The translations under genes and the position numbers were made by a program. A stretch of 64,000 nucleotides of DNA from contig NC_080051.1 of the NCBI RefSeq assembly GCF_026212465.1, forward strand, positions 20,070,446 to 20,134,445, in the 5' to 3' direction. The notes under the pieces are model-generated. The model was not told the DNA's origin and did not search any database. It saw only the letters and a list, made by a program, of their open reading frames with translations. The stretch is from Amaranthus tricolor. Lineage: Eukaryota > Streptophyta > Magnoliopsida > Caryophyllales > Amaranthaceae. Position 1 is the first letter of the stretch. The number at the start of each line of letters is the position of its first letter. This document shows positions 38,159 through 47,800 of this stretch, one piece after another.

Positions 38159-38488
38159 ATGTATTGTTATTGACTTATGTATTTATTGCACATTTGTATC
38201 ATTAAACCTTTGTATATATTTTGTTGTATATAGATATACGCTTATTTAGTTTATAATAGTCTCCATGCTTTGACTTATGAATGCTCGGAGTTTTGGCGAT
38301 GAATCATTCCCGCCTGGTTTAAATATTTGTATCATATGAGTTGTAAAAGCTTAGTATATGCCTTTATTGAAAACATATTAAACAAACCAAGTCACAAAAT
38401 TAGGGCAAATGACGCTGAAAATTCCACATAATTTGATTAGTAACGATTACAAATACATACTTCATTCATCACTTACAACCATTACAAC

Positions 38489-38795
38489 CTAAGATTGCTT
38501 CTTAAAATTTTTCAATATCCTCTCGGTTTCTTCACTCCTACGCGCCTTATCAATTGCTCTCCTTCTCAAGTTATCTATCTTGTTTCTAAGCTCTTCATTC
38601 TCTTTATCGAGCTTAATAATGATGTGTTTTTGCTATTCGGTGCCCTCTGGATCAACCCACCTAAAGTAGGTGCATCCTAAGTTCCAACCCTTCATCTTGG
38701 AAAAGTGGACAAGCAACATATTGACGACCAAGATCAAAATCGTTCCAATCACGACCGTATTCGACTTTATGGCCACAATGACATAGCTCTTCCAT
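38489..38795 (-). pseudogene. GRF-type zinc-finger protein, decayed
   Basis: The minus-strand frame starts MEELCHCGHKVEYGRDWN, continues GRQYVACPLF, and after a one-base shift near 38680 reads GWNLGCTYFRWVDPEG. This is the Zn-GRF pattern C-x-C-G ... GR-x-Y-x-x-C-P ... C-x-Y-F-x-W-x-D. A helical, charged tail follows (IIIKLDKENEELRNKIDNLR) and the frame ends at 38489. One frameshift and one in-frame TAG (near 38640) break it. GRF fingers bind nucleic acids and occur in plant transposable elements. Promoter-like sequence lies at 38994-39041. Confidence 0.7.
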
Positions 38796-38993
38796 TGATT
38801 GAGGCTTTGAGATATACTAATGAAATAACATAATAACTCTAGTTAGAATGATTAAGTAAATTTAATAATAAAATATATATATTAAACATAAATTCAATAA
38901 TAGCATTAAACAATCAACTTGAGTGATAAAGTCCCTTACCTTTGGATGCTAATTTGATTGAATTTGGATGGAATGAAATAAGTTAAGGTTCAA

Positions 38994-39041
38994 GTATATA
39001 TAGAGGCTTAATGAACGGCTAGTTTGAATAGTTAACGGCTA
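38994..39041 (-). promoter_or_regulatory. GRF-element promoter: TATA box with two AACGGCTA sites
   Basis: The plus strand reads GTATATATAGAGG at 38994-39006, seven bases, AACGGCTA at 39014-39021, and a second AACGGCTA at 39034-39041. The first site has the same distance to the TATA box as in hAT-1 (13783-13810). Confidence 0.55.
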
Positions 39042-39089
39042 GTTTGACCACACACCACAAGAAAAAGTCAAAAAAAAGTCAACAAGGCT

Positions 39090-39283
39090 GTTTGCAGTTA
39101 CTAACTGTGAACAAAGTGAAACTAGTCAAAAAAAGTCAAGTGGCCTATTCGCAGTTAGTGACTGTGAACAAGGGTTTGACCTGTTTGAGCAGGGATCCCC
39201 TTTGTTCGCAGTTACTAACTGCGAACAGACCCCTTGACTTTTTTTTGACCTTTGCTCTTTGTTCACAGTTAGTAATTGCGAAC
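39090..39283. repeat. Array of four 23-bp palindromes at an exact 57-bp period
   Basis: Units at 39090-39112, 39147-39169, 39204-39226 and 39261-39283. The third is perfect: GTTCGCAGTTA, a central C, TAACTGCGAAC. The others have one to three changes. Starts are exactly 57 bases apart, and the spacers hold AAAAAGTCAA-like sequence. The array lies upstream of the GRF gene, where subterminal transposase-binding repeats would be expected. The frame through it stays open only because 57 is a multiple of three. Confidence 0.85.
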
Positions 39284-39299
39284 TAATTTGAACTTAGCT

Positions 39300-42170
39300 T
39301 TGGGGAGTCAGACGCTTATAAATGGAAATAATTTTAAAAGTATCTATTCCATGCTTTTTTTTTAGGAAATCACTTATCTATTTCAAATTTTCGAATTTGC
39401 AACGGAGATGTTTCGATTATAGCTAATTGGGGTTGATTTGATCGATTAATTTTGAATATACTACTTGAAGTAACGTATTGTAAATTAGCCATTTTATAAA
39501 AATAAGTTGTATTAATTAGTTTGTTCACCAAATAACGATGGTAATGAAAATTATTTATAGTGTAAATTTTCATGAAGTGTATCATGTCATTGCAATACAA
39601 ACACATCAAAAGGTAATATGATGATGAAGAGGCAAAGGCTAGGCTTTCTCACCAAAGTAGTATTTACTAATCTTCAACCTAAGGTCATGAATATGGGTTA
39701 TGGGGAAGAACGCATCTTGGTACTAATGTTCTCTCTCGAGCAACAAAAGCTTTCTAAAACATACTCAACTATCTATTCTCATGGAGCTAAGCATATTTTA
39801 AGATATGGAGCACACATTCATCATTTCCAATCAAAACATCTATCTATTCTCATGGAGATAATTCAATTTTCAAGCATAGACGATCATTAGAAATCGACTC
39901 TCGCCCTCAATCCAATGACACTACAATAATAGCAAAATCCATCTCAAACCATAAACAACACAACCAAGCCAAAGGTAAAGAAAGCAATTTAGACTACATA
40001 CATGGTGATAATACCTAGTCTAAGCCAAATTGAACTACTCACTCATATTGAAATTGAACATAACTAAAGACATTGAATTCATGATAAATAACAACAAAAT
40101 CAAAAGCAATAAAGTGTAGAGAATAGGAATTACTAGCTTGGAATTCAATCCAAGGAATACAACCAAATGAAGAATTAATGAATGCCAATGATAAACTCCA
40201 TAAAGCTTCAATTGCAATTCAAATGCTTCATGAAATGCTTCAATAGAATTAACTTAATCTCAATTACATTAATGTATCAAATGATCTTCAATGATAAATC
40301 AAAAGCTTGAACTATCTAATAAGTGTTTGAGTAGAAAAAATGCAATTAAGAATACAAGACCAGAATCATGGAAAGTACATAAGGAAGTTTAAAACTAACA
40401 AGTACCAAAGAAAGCTTGAAGTACAGAAAAATGAGTAGCAGAAGGATTAGATGATTTGCTTGAGCCTTCTTCTTCTCTATTTATAGGAGGGAGGACAAGT
40501 AGTGGGTGGTGGCTTCATGATTTCTCCACCACCCTATGTGTGAGATAGGTTGGCTATAGATGGGTGGCAAATAGGGGTGGTGAAGCAGTAAAGTATGACA
40601 GGCATAAGAAATGGGTAGGGCATCCAATCAGCAGCTTTTAAAAGCGTAATTATTTATAACCGCTCGACCCGAGCCAATCCGCTTGACCTGTCGAGCGAGC
40701 ATCAGGTACACAGGTCAAAATCTTTAAAAACAGAGCAGTCACCAAAAAAAGCTCCCCTCGACCGACCGAGCTCGCTCAACCCATTGAAAATGCTTCTGTC
40801 GCATTCTAAAGCTACTGGAAGTGAATAGTACTTTCGCTCGACCCGAGCCAACATCGCTCGACCCAAGCCAACATCGCTCAACTGGGTTGAGCGGCCTCTA
40901 GGATGATCCTGCTCAGCTTCTATCTCTAATACAAGTCTTTTTTACGTTCGAGCAAGCTTGGCTCGACCTAGTTTTGGCCGAGTGGGCTTAGAAAGGTCTA
41001 CTTTAGCTCCTTTTAGCCTTATTTCCTTGACTTGGGTTATCAAGGCTTTCATTACTTGGGCTTTTGGAGTTGAGTGAGTATTGTATGCGCCAAATGTACT
41101 TGATTTGTGATCGGTTTTGTTGAATATTACCTAAAATGCACAAAAACACCAAAATACCCATCCAAGCGTAAAATCCCAAATGAAGCAAGCATAGTTATGC
41201 AAAATCCCAATACAATAAAACCAAATAATGGGGATAAAATATGAATAAAATGCAGCAAACAATACCTCCCTCTCAAAAAAAGTTTTTTATCGCTAATATA
41301 CTCAACAATATATCAATGACAAGTCTCACAACCATTGAAAATACCCTCTCAAAGTAAAGATTAAACCTTTGATGTCAATCTCTCACAAACACACTAATAC
41401 AAGGAAGAACTCTATTGGTGATATACCCTAATTGCTTCTAATGTATTAGCCTCTCACACTACTCTAATGATGTTCTAAGACCCCCTTATATAATCCTACA
41501 ATATATTAGAAAGCCCTAGGACAAAACCCTTGATACCCTAGAAAACATGCCGCAAAACAGAATGCAACTGATTTTGGCTGCACCTTGCTCGATCAAGCGC
41601 CAATCTGCTCGACCGGGTCAAGCGGGACCTTCAATTGTTTCCCTAGACTCGAGTGACTTGCTTCCTTGGTCGTGCAATGATCCCCTTGACCTTGCCTTGA
41701 TCAAAGCACACCTCAACACCTTCTTTTAGCACTACATTACTTTCAACAAAGCATGTTATGTCATCCCCAATGATCACTTTATCAAATGATCCAAAACATA
41801 TCTTCCCATACTCTATTGCAAACACTTCATCACTATCAACTGTACATGGCATTTGATCATGCTACAAGATGATCAAAATCATCTCCATTATCTTGAGAGT
41901 TGACTCTTGCTATAACACCAACTAATCATTCTTTCAACTGGTTAGGCCTTGTAATAAATTTGTGAAGAAAATAAATGACTAGTGAAGAACAAGCATAACT
42001 ATTAAACTTGTCACGAAATTTTCCTAGTGTAGTATAAACTATACGTAGAACGGTAATAAGATTCGTATCCTCAAAAAGATGGGATTCAATATGATTCTAG
42101 TGTAATATGAATTCATATAAGATAGCAAATGAGAATAACCAATTACACTAAAAAAGGGTTTTGATTTGTT
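39300..42170. other. Gene-free region with retroelement-like non-coding sequence
   Basis: No gene is recognised. 40660-40990 is rich in GCTCGACCCGAGCCAA words, including two ~24-bp tandem copies near 40831-40880, and related CTCGACC words recur near 41587-41625. Together with A-rich stretches near 41150-41270 this resembles the non-coding part of an LTR element, but no ends or protein domain could be found. The minus-strand frame 41643-41852 is not recognised. Confidence 0.35.
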
Positions 42171-42176
42171 TGTTCG

Positions 42177-42271
42177 TACTACCTCTGTTCTATTATACTT
42201 GCTACTAATAGTAACATTTCTCCACTAAACATGTCACCATCAGTAACAAGTATTTCAGAACGGAGGAAGTA
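42177..42271. mobile_element. Short Stowaway-like MITE
   Basis: About 95 bp with inverted ends: TACTACCTCTGTTCTATTAT at left and the complement of its pattern (TTCAGAACGGAGGAAGTA) at right, with TA at both outer edges. Confidence 0.65.
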
Positions 42272-43005
42272 TTTAACTAAAATGATTCAAGTAAGCAATG
42301 AATTGAATGAAAACTTAACAATAGTGTTTACTAAAATCAATGTTAAAAATATTTTGAGTCAAGTTGATTGCACACTTTTATTCAAAAAAATTATCATTGA
42401 ATACTCAACTCAAAGATTTCAATTTTGATTATCTATTATGAAAATGATTAAATTTCTATTCTCGTTAAGAATAGCTAAATATTGTATTTGGTATGATTTT
42501 AAAGCCTTTATCATTGGCGTGTAAAACTTATTTTTGAAAAGTAGAAGGTATTTGGAAAAATTATCAAGAACAATCTAACCTTTTTATGATTTTCTTGCAA
42601 TAATCTCACCTATTGATTAACCATGAATGATTTTAACTTTGAAGGTATTTTTTTCTAGAATAAGCCCAGTAACCGGATGACTTGTTATAGCAAGTTTTAT
42701 TTTTTTAAAAATTTTTTTTAAAAAAATGTCAAAAAATATGTTAAAATTTTTTTAAAAATTTTCTATTTTTTTTTATTATTTAGAATTTTTTATGTAAATA
42801 TTTAAAATTTTTCTTTAATTTTTAGTTTACTTTTTTTTAATAAATAACATATTATAGTAAGTTATCGAGATACCCAAACTTAATACAACACTAAAATTAA
42901 GATTATTCATGATTAATTGAATTATTCTAAAGTACTTTTTCCAAATTATTTTTTAGAAGATCCGCAAAAACATAACCTGAAAATTTACGTTTGCAGACTC
43001 AAATA
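42272..43005. other. AT-rich spacer
   Basis: Very AT-rich with long T and A runs (42700-42840). No feature is seen. Confidence 0.5.
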
Positions 43006-43654
43006 CAGATCTAGATCCATCGAGGTACAGGCATTGGATCTAGTATTATAAACGGATTTAGATCCAGGTCCATTCTGCAAATCCTAAACACATCCCTTGT
43101 TACTTCACCACTTCACTCATCATCTCCCTTCTTTGATCTCGCCGGGACACAGAAACCGTCAATCTTCATTCCACCGCCGTTTCCTCCATTCCGGCATTCA
43201 CTAACCCTTCACCTACATCAAAAATGGTGAGTTTCCCACATCTCCATCCTTTATCTTCTCATCTTGATCTCACCTTCCTAACTCCATCGTTTTCCGTTCT
43301 CTTTATCTCAGGCTCCAAAGAAGGATACGCCTGTGAAATCCAGTGGTGGCAATCAAAACAAGAAGGTAACATTAACAACAACAATAATCCGCCATTTTTA
43401 GGAACATTCTAACTTCTTAAACCCTAGTTTTCATTTGATTTCATTCAATTTATTATCTTTTGGGTAAATTACAGAAATGGAATAAGGGGAAACAAAAGGA
43501 GAAGTTGAACAGTATGGTATTGTTCGATCAATCTTCATACGAAAAGCTATTGTCGGAAATGCCTATAGCTAAACTCGTCCCTCCTTCAACTCTATCTGAA
43601 CGACTCAGGGTAATTTCCCCCTTTTTTAAGGGTTTATGAAACTATTTTTTAAAA

Positions 43655-43739
43655 GCCTCTAATGATTAAAAATATATCTTTTGTTCTTCCGTGGTTTTCT
43701 TATGTGAAAAAAGTATTTGGAAATCTGTACTGAAGAGGC
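43655..43739 (+). ncRNA. C/D box snoRNA, type D, locus 1
   Basis: Closing stem GCCTCT (43655-43660) and AGAGGC (43734-43739); C box ATGATTA at 43662; D box CTGA at 43730-43733. The internal CTTTTGTTCTT can pair, with one G-U, with the 18S rRNA stretch AAGAACGAAAG. First of four units between S25 exon 3 and hAT-2. Confidence 0.72.
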
Positions 43740-43962
43740 ATTGTTTTACTTTGCATCTGCGCGTGTGCTGACTGCTGAGTCAATTTGGCTAGCATTCTTA
43801 TGTGAAGTATAAATGTATAATTCTATATTAATATGTCTTTTAATCGGATTACCGGGTTAGATTCCTTCATGTTTAGTTAAAACAGTATACTATATGCATT
43901 ATTGCAGCTTGTTTAGTTTATCAGGAAATGATTGAATGGGGTGTTTATATTTTCATTGTTTG

Positions 43963-44050
43963 GCCTTTATTGATGATCAAATGAATACTTTTGTTCTTCC
44001 AAGATAACCACATGCGGAAAAGCTTTTTTGGAGACATGAACTAAAGAGGC
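43963..44050 (+). ncRNA. C/D box snoRNA, type A, locus 1 (D box weakened)
   Basis: C box TGATGA at 43971; ends AAGAGGC at 44050; the D box position reads CTAA. The stem has one mismatch (GCCTTT). The guide before the D box (TTGGAGACATGAA) has one change from the form matching 25S rRNA. It may no longer be functional. Confidence 0.55.
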
Positions 44051-44371
44051 TTTTCAGTTTTTTGTTTTTGTGTAAATGTTCAATCCCGGCATTGATTTTA
44101 CTGACTTCTATGGTTGCCATTGTTGAAGTATTGAAGTTAATCTATTGGAAATAATATTTGAATGTTGCATTTTGGTGTGTTTTAGTGATTTACTTGCGTC
44201 TCTCGATGCTTGAGTGCGTTTGAGTAGCATAGTTTATTGTGCACTTGCTTAATGATTGATGATGGAGATTCACTGCCTAACTAGGCTCCCCTTATCAGGG
44301 GAGGGTATTTTTGATAAATGTATTTATGGGTTTGTGGCTTTTGTGCTATATGAATTAGATTTTTCTTGTTG

Positions 44372-44452
44372 GCCTCTAATGATGATGAAAGTTGTAACTT
44401 TTGTTCTTAGATTTTCACGCAGAAGCTTTAGGGAGACTTGAACTGAAGTGGC
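44372..44452 (+). ncRNA. C/D box snoRNA, type B, locus 1
   Basis: Stem GCCTCT (44372-44377) and AGTGGC (44447-44452, one mismatch); C box ATGATGA at 44379-44385; D box CTGA at 44443-44446. AACTTTTGTTCTT pairs with 18S AAGAACGAAAGUU with one G-U. Internal D' box altered. Confidence 0.65.
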
Positions 44453-44595
44453 TTTAGGTGCTACTCAATTGTTTTTATTTTTTATGTTTTAGTCTGAATG
44501 TTAAGTATAAGAACGTTGTGGGGCCTTGGTGATTCATTAATGATTTAAGGTTTCCTTGATTGCAATGTAATGGATTATAAATTTTAATATTGTGT

Positions 44596-44671
44596 GCCTC
44601 TTGTGATGTTAAAATATGACCTTTTATCACCTGAGATTTTAATGTTGAAGGACTTTGGTAGCTGAAGAGGC
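44596..44671 (+). ncRNA. C/D box snoRNA, type C, locus 1
   Basis: Perfect stem GCCTCT (44596-44601) and AGAGGC (44666-44671); C box GTGATGT at 44603-44609; D' box CTGA at 44631-44634; D box CTGA at 44662-44665. The guide TGACCTTTTATC before D' is complementary to GATAAAAGGTCA of plant 18S rRNA (remembered). 76 bases long. Confidence 0.78.
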
Positions 44672-44864
44672 TTTTGTTATTCTGTAGATGCATTTGAGTA
44701 ACCCTTCATTGCAAAGAATCATTTGGTCTATTTTTCTGAATTAAGTGGTAAGTAATTGTTGGCTTAGGTACAGGGTGGAGTTTCATTTCTTAATGTGGTT
44801 CATGTGAAGAAATAAATGATAGTCCTATGTTAGGCGTTTCATGGAAGTGTTAACCCCTTGTAAC

Positions 44865-47800
44865 TAGGGATGACAATAGCCGTTGATCTAGATTTTTTTT
44901 AGATGAGATAGATTTAGGTTGTGTCTCCGTTTTTATATCAATTTGAAATATAACTAAATTTCAATGTCAAGCTTGGTTGAATCTCTCTTTCTCCTCACTC
45001 TTCTCTACTTTGCTCTTAAAAAAGATATGAGATACTATTCTTGCAAGTTATGTCGCTTTAGTCTCATCTCATTTTTTTACCGCGAAGATCACTTATGATC
45101 CAGTTTTTGTTCACCGCAATTCATCAGCGCGTCTCAACTTCTCTTTTTATCTCTCTTTCGTTCCTTCCTTGGCTTTTGAGAAGAGGTATCTTACTTTCAT
45201 TCTCTCTTATATTCTTGTCTATACTTAATTTTGTGTGATATGTTGTTTGTTTGAATTGTTTTGTTGTTCAGTTTGGTTTTATTGATTTTGTTGCTTTCTC
45301 AACATTTTATGTGGGCTTACTTAAATGAGCTTCATTGTATCAAATTTTCTTGTGGCTTCATTTTAGTAGATTGATTTTGTCTACTATGCATGTAAGGTTT
45401 TTTTTTTTTTTTTCAAATTTTTTTTTAATTTTTAATTTTTAATTTTTTTGGTTTGGAAGCGAGAAAATTGTGATATATGTAACCTTAATTGATTTGTTGA
45501 AAAGGATGTCTTTGGGATCATTGATTATTACGAGGGAGTTGAAACTTCTGTTTCAGGGTGTTTTAACGGTAATATAGTTGTGTACAAGTTTTGTTCTTTG
45601 CTTTGCTATCTTAGACAAACTTTGTCCTTTGCTTATGCCCATAATGTGGACAAGTTTTGTTCATTGCTTATACTCATGATGTGGATTACTTGCTTTCTTG
45701 TACTCATAATCATTTTCTCTTATCCTTATATTTACTCGGAGACTTGGGTGGATGATTGAGCTTTAGATTTACGGACACACCAAACATCTTGGACAAAGTG
45801 TGAATATATATATGATTTGAATAATGTGGACAAGTGTAATTTATTTAGAATGATGATTTGTAACTTGCTTACAATCATAATGTGGTTAACAAGTGGTTTT
45901 TTTTTATGTTATGCGGATTTGATATGTGTTTTTGAATTGTGGGATGATTTTTGGTTGACCTTGAACTTGTTTGCTGAATAAAATTTGACTTTATGTTGGA
46001 TAAACATTTTGATATAATTCACTTCAAATTTGTAATTAGACGTTGGCTATGTATTTGGATTCATTGATTTCAGATTTTTGATGAACAAACAATGGCTAAT
46101 GCTGATGGTGGTTCTAATAACCCTTTTGAAGAACCATTTGAGCAATATGAATCAAATGGAGAGTTCAAAGGCGCTGAAGTTGCGTATGAATCAGATAATA
46201 CCAAGTACCAAACCAAGCCAATTAGTGTTAAAAGCAAGAGACTTACTTCAGAAGCATGGTTGTATTTTGACATTGTTCAAATGAATGGTATACAAATGGC
46301 AAAATGTAGGAATTGTAAGAAAACACTTTCATATAAAGGGAATAGTGGAACTTCACACCTTCTTAAACATTGCAAAAGAACATGTCCAAGTAGACATTTG
46401 AACCTTGCGGCTAGCGAGTCACAATTGAAATTAAAAACTCAAGTTGATGGATCCACTTCACACCTTAAACATTCCAAAAAAACACGTACACATACACATT
46501 TGAACCTTGCGGCTAGTCAATCACTATTGAAAATAAAAAGTGATGTTGATGGATCTAATGCTTTGGTACTTGAGGAAAAGCCAAAGAAAGTGATTTTTGA
46601 TCAAGAATTTTCAGAGAAAGAGTTAGTTAAAATGGTGGTGATTCATGAGTATCCTTTGTCAATTGTGGATCACATTGGTTTTAGAAGTTTTGTTAAGAGT
46701 TTAAATGATAACTTCAAGATGATTTCAAGGAACACATTGAGGAGTGATGTGTTGAAATTGTACAACGCACAGAGGAGTTCTCTCAAAGTTTTGCTAGAGC
46801 GTAATGAGGGTAGAGTGGCTATAACAATTGAAATGTGGACCAATTCTGACCAAAATAAGGGGTATATGGCTGTAACGTCGCATTTCATTGATGAACAGTG
46901 GATTTTACGTAATAGAACATTAAGGTAATCATTTCCTTGCTATTTGTTTTTGTTATTGAGTGGCTAGTGATCTCTTTTATGTTCCTTGGTAATGAATTTG
47001 TCATTTGTTATATTTTTAATTTGAACAAGTAGCATATTGTTGGAATTTATTTTGATGTTGCTTCTATGTTGGTGTGTTGATTTTATTTAGGTTTTGTTAT
47101 GTGCCACGTCTACATGCCAAAGGGGTTCTTGCAAAGATACTATTGAATTGTTTATCTCAATACACGTTGGAAAATAAAATATCTTCAATGGTTGTTGATA
47201 ATTCTTTGACTAGTGATGCAATGATGAATGTCTTAGTGGATAATTTGGAAGGTAATTGTTTAGTGTTAGGTGGAGCTTTTTTGCATATGAGGTGTAGTGC
47301 TCATATTTTGAGCATGATTGTGAAAGATGGTTTGGAAGTAATTGATCACGCAATTGGAAAAATTCGAGAGTGTGTTGAATTTTGGATGTCTACTCCTAAT
47401 AGAATTGAAAAATTTGAAAAAGCTTGTCGCCTTTTGAATGTGACTAAATCTAGAAGGATGTGTCTTGATTGTACAAGTAGTTGGGACTCCACTTACTTGA
47501 TGATTGAATCTAGTTTGCCTTTTAAGGATGTTTTTTATAAGTTGAAATGTTTATATAAAAGGCTGAATTTTGACGTTCCTAGTGATGATGATTGGGCTAT
47601 GGCTACTATTGTTTGTCAAAAGTTGGAAACTTTTTACAAGGCGTTTAAGGTTTTTTCTGCTAGAAACCATCCAACTTCAAATTTGTATTTTCGAAATGTT
47701 TGTGAGATTAAACTTGCTTTGAGCCGTTGGATGCAAAATGACAATATTGAGGTTGTGAGGGACATGGCCAAGAGTATGCTTGAAAAGTTTGACAAATATT

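Noticed and set aside
39090..39283. CRISPR-like regular repeats
   Set aside because: Plant nuclear DNA; spacers are similar to each other and no cas genes exist. It is a tandem 57-bp repeat.
39044..39286. 80-codon frame with a 19-residue repeat
   Set aside because: The 57-bp repeat is a multiple of three so the frame stays open by chance; palindromes explain the pattern better.
41643..41852. 69-codon minus-strand frame
   Set aside because: Looks protein-like by composition but no family recognised; may be a retroelement shred. Left uncalled.
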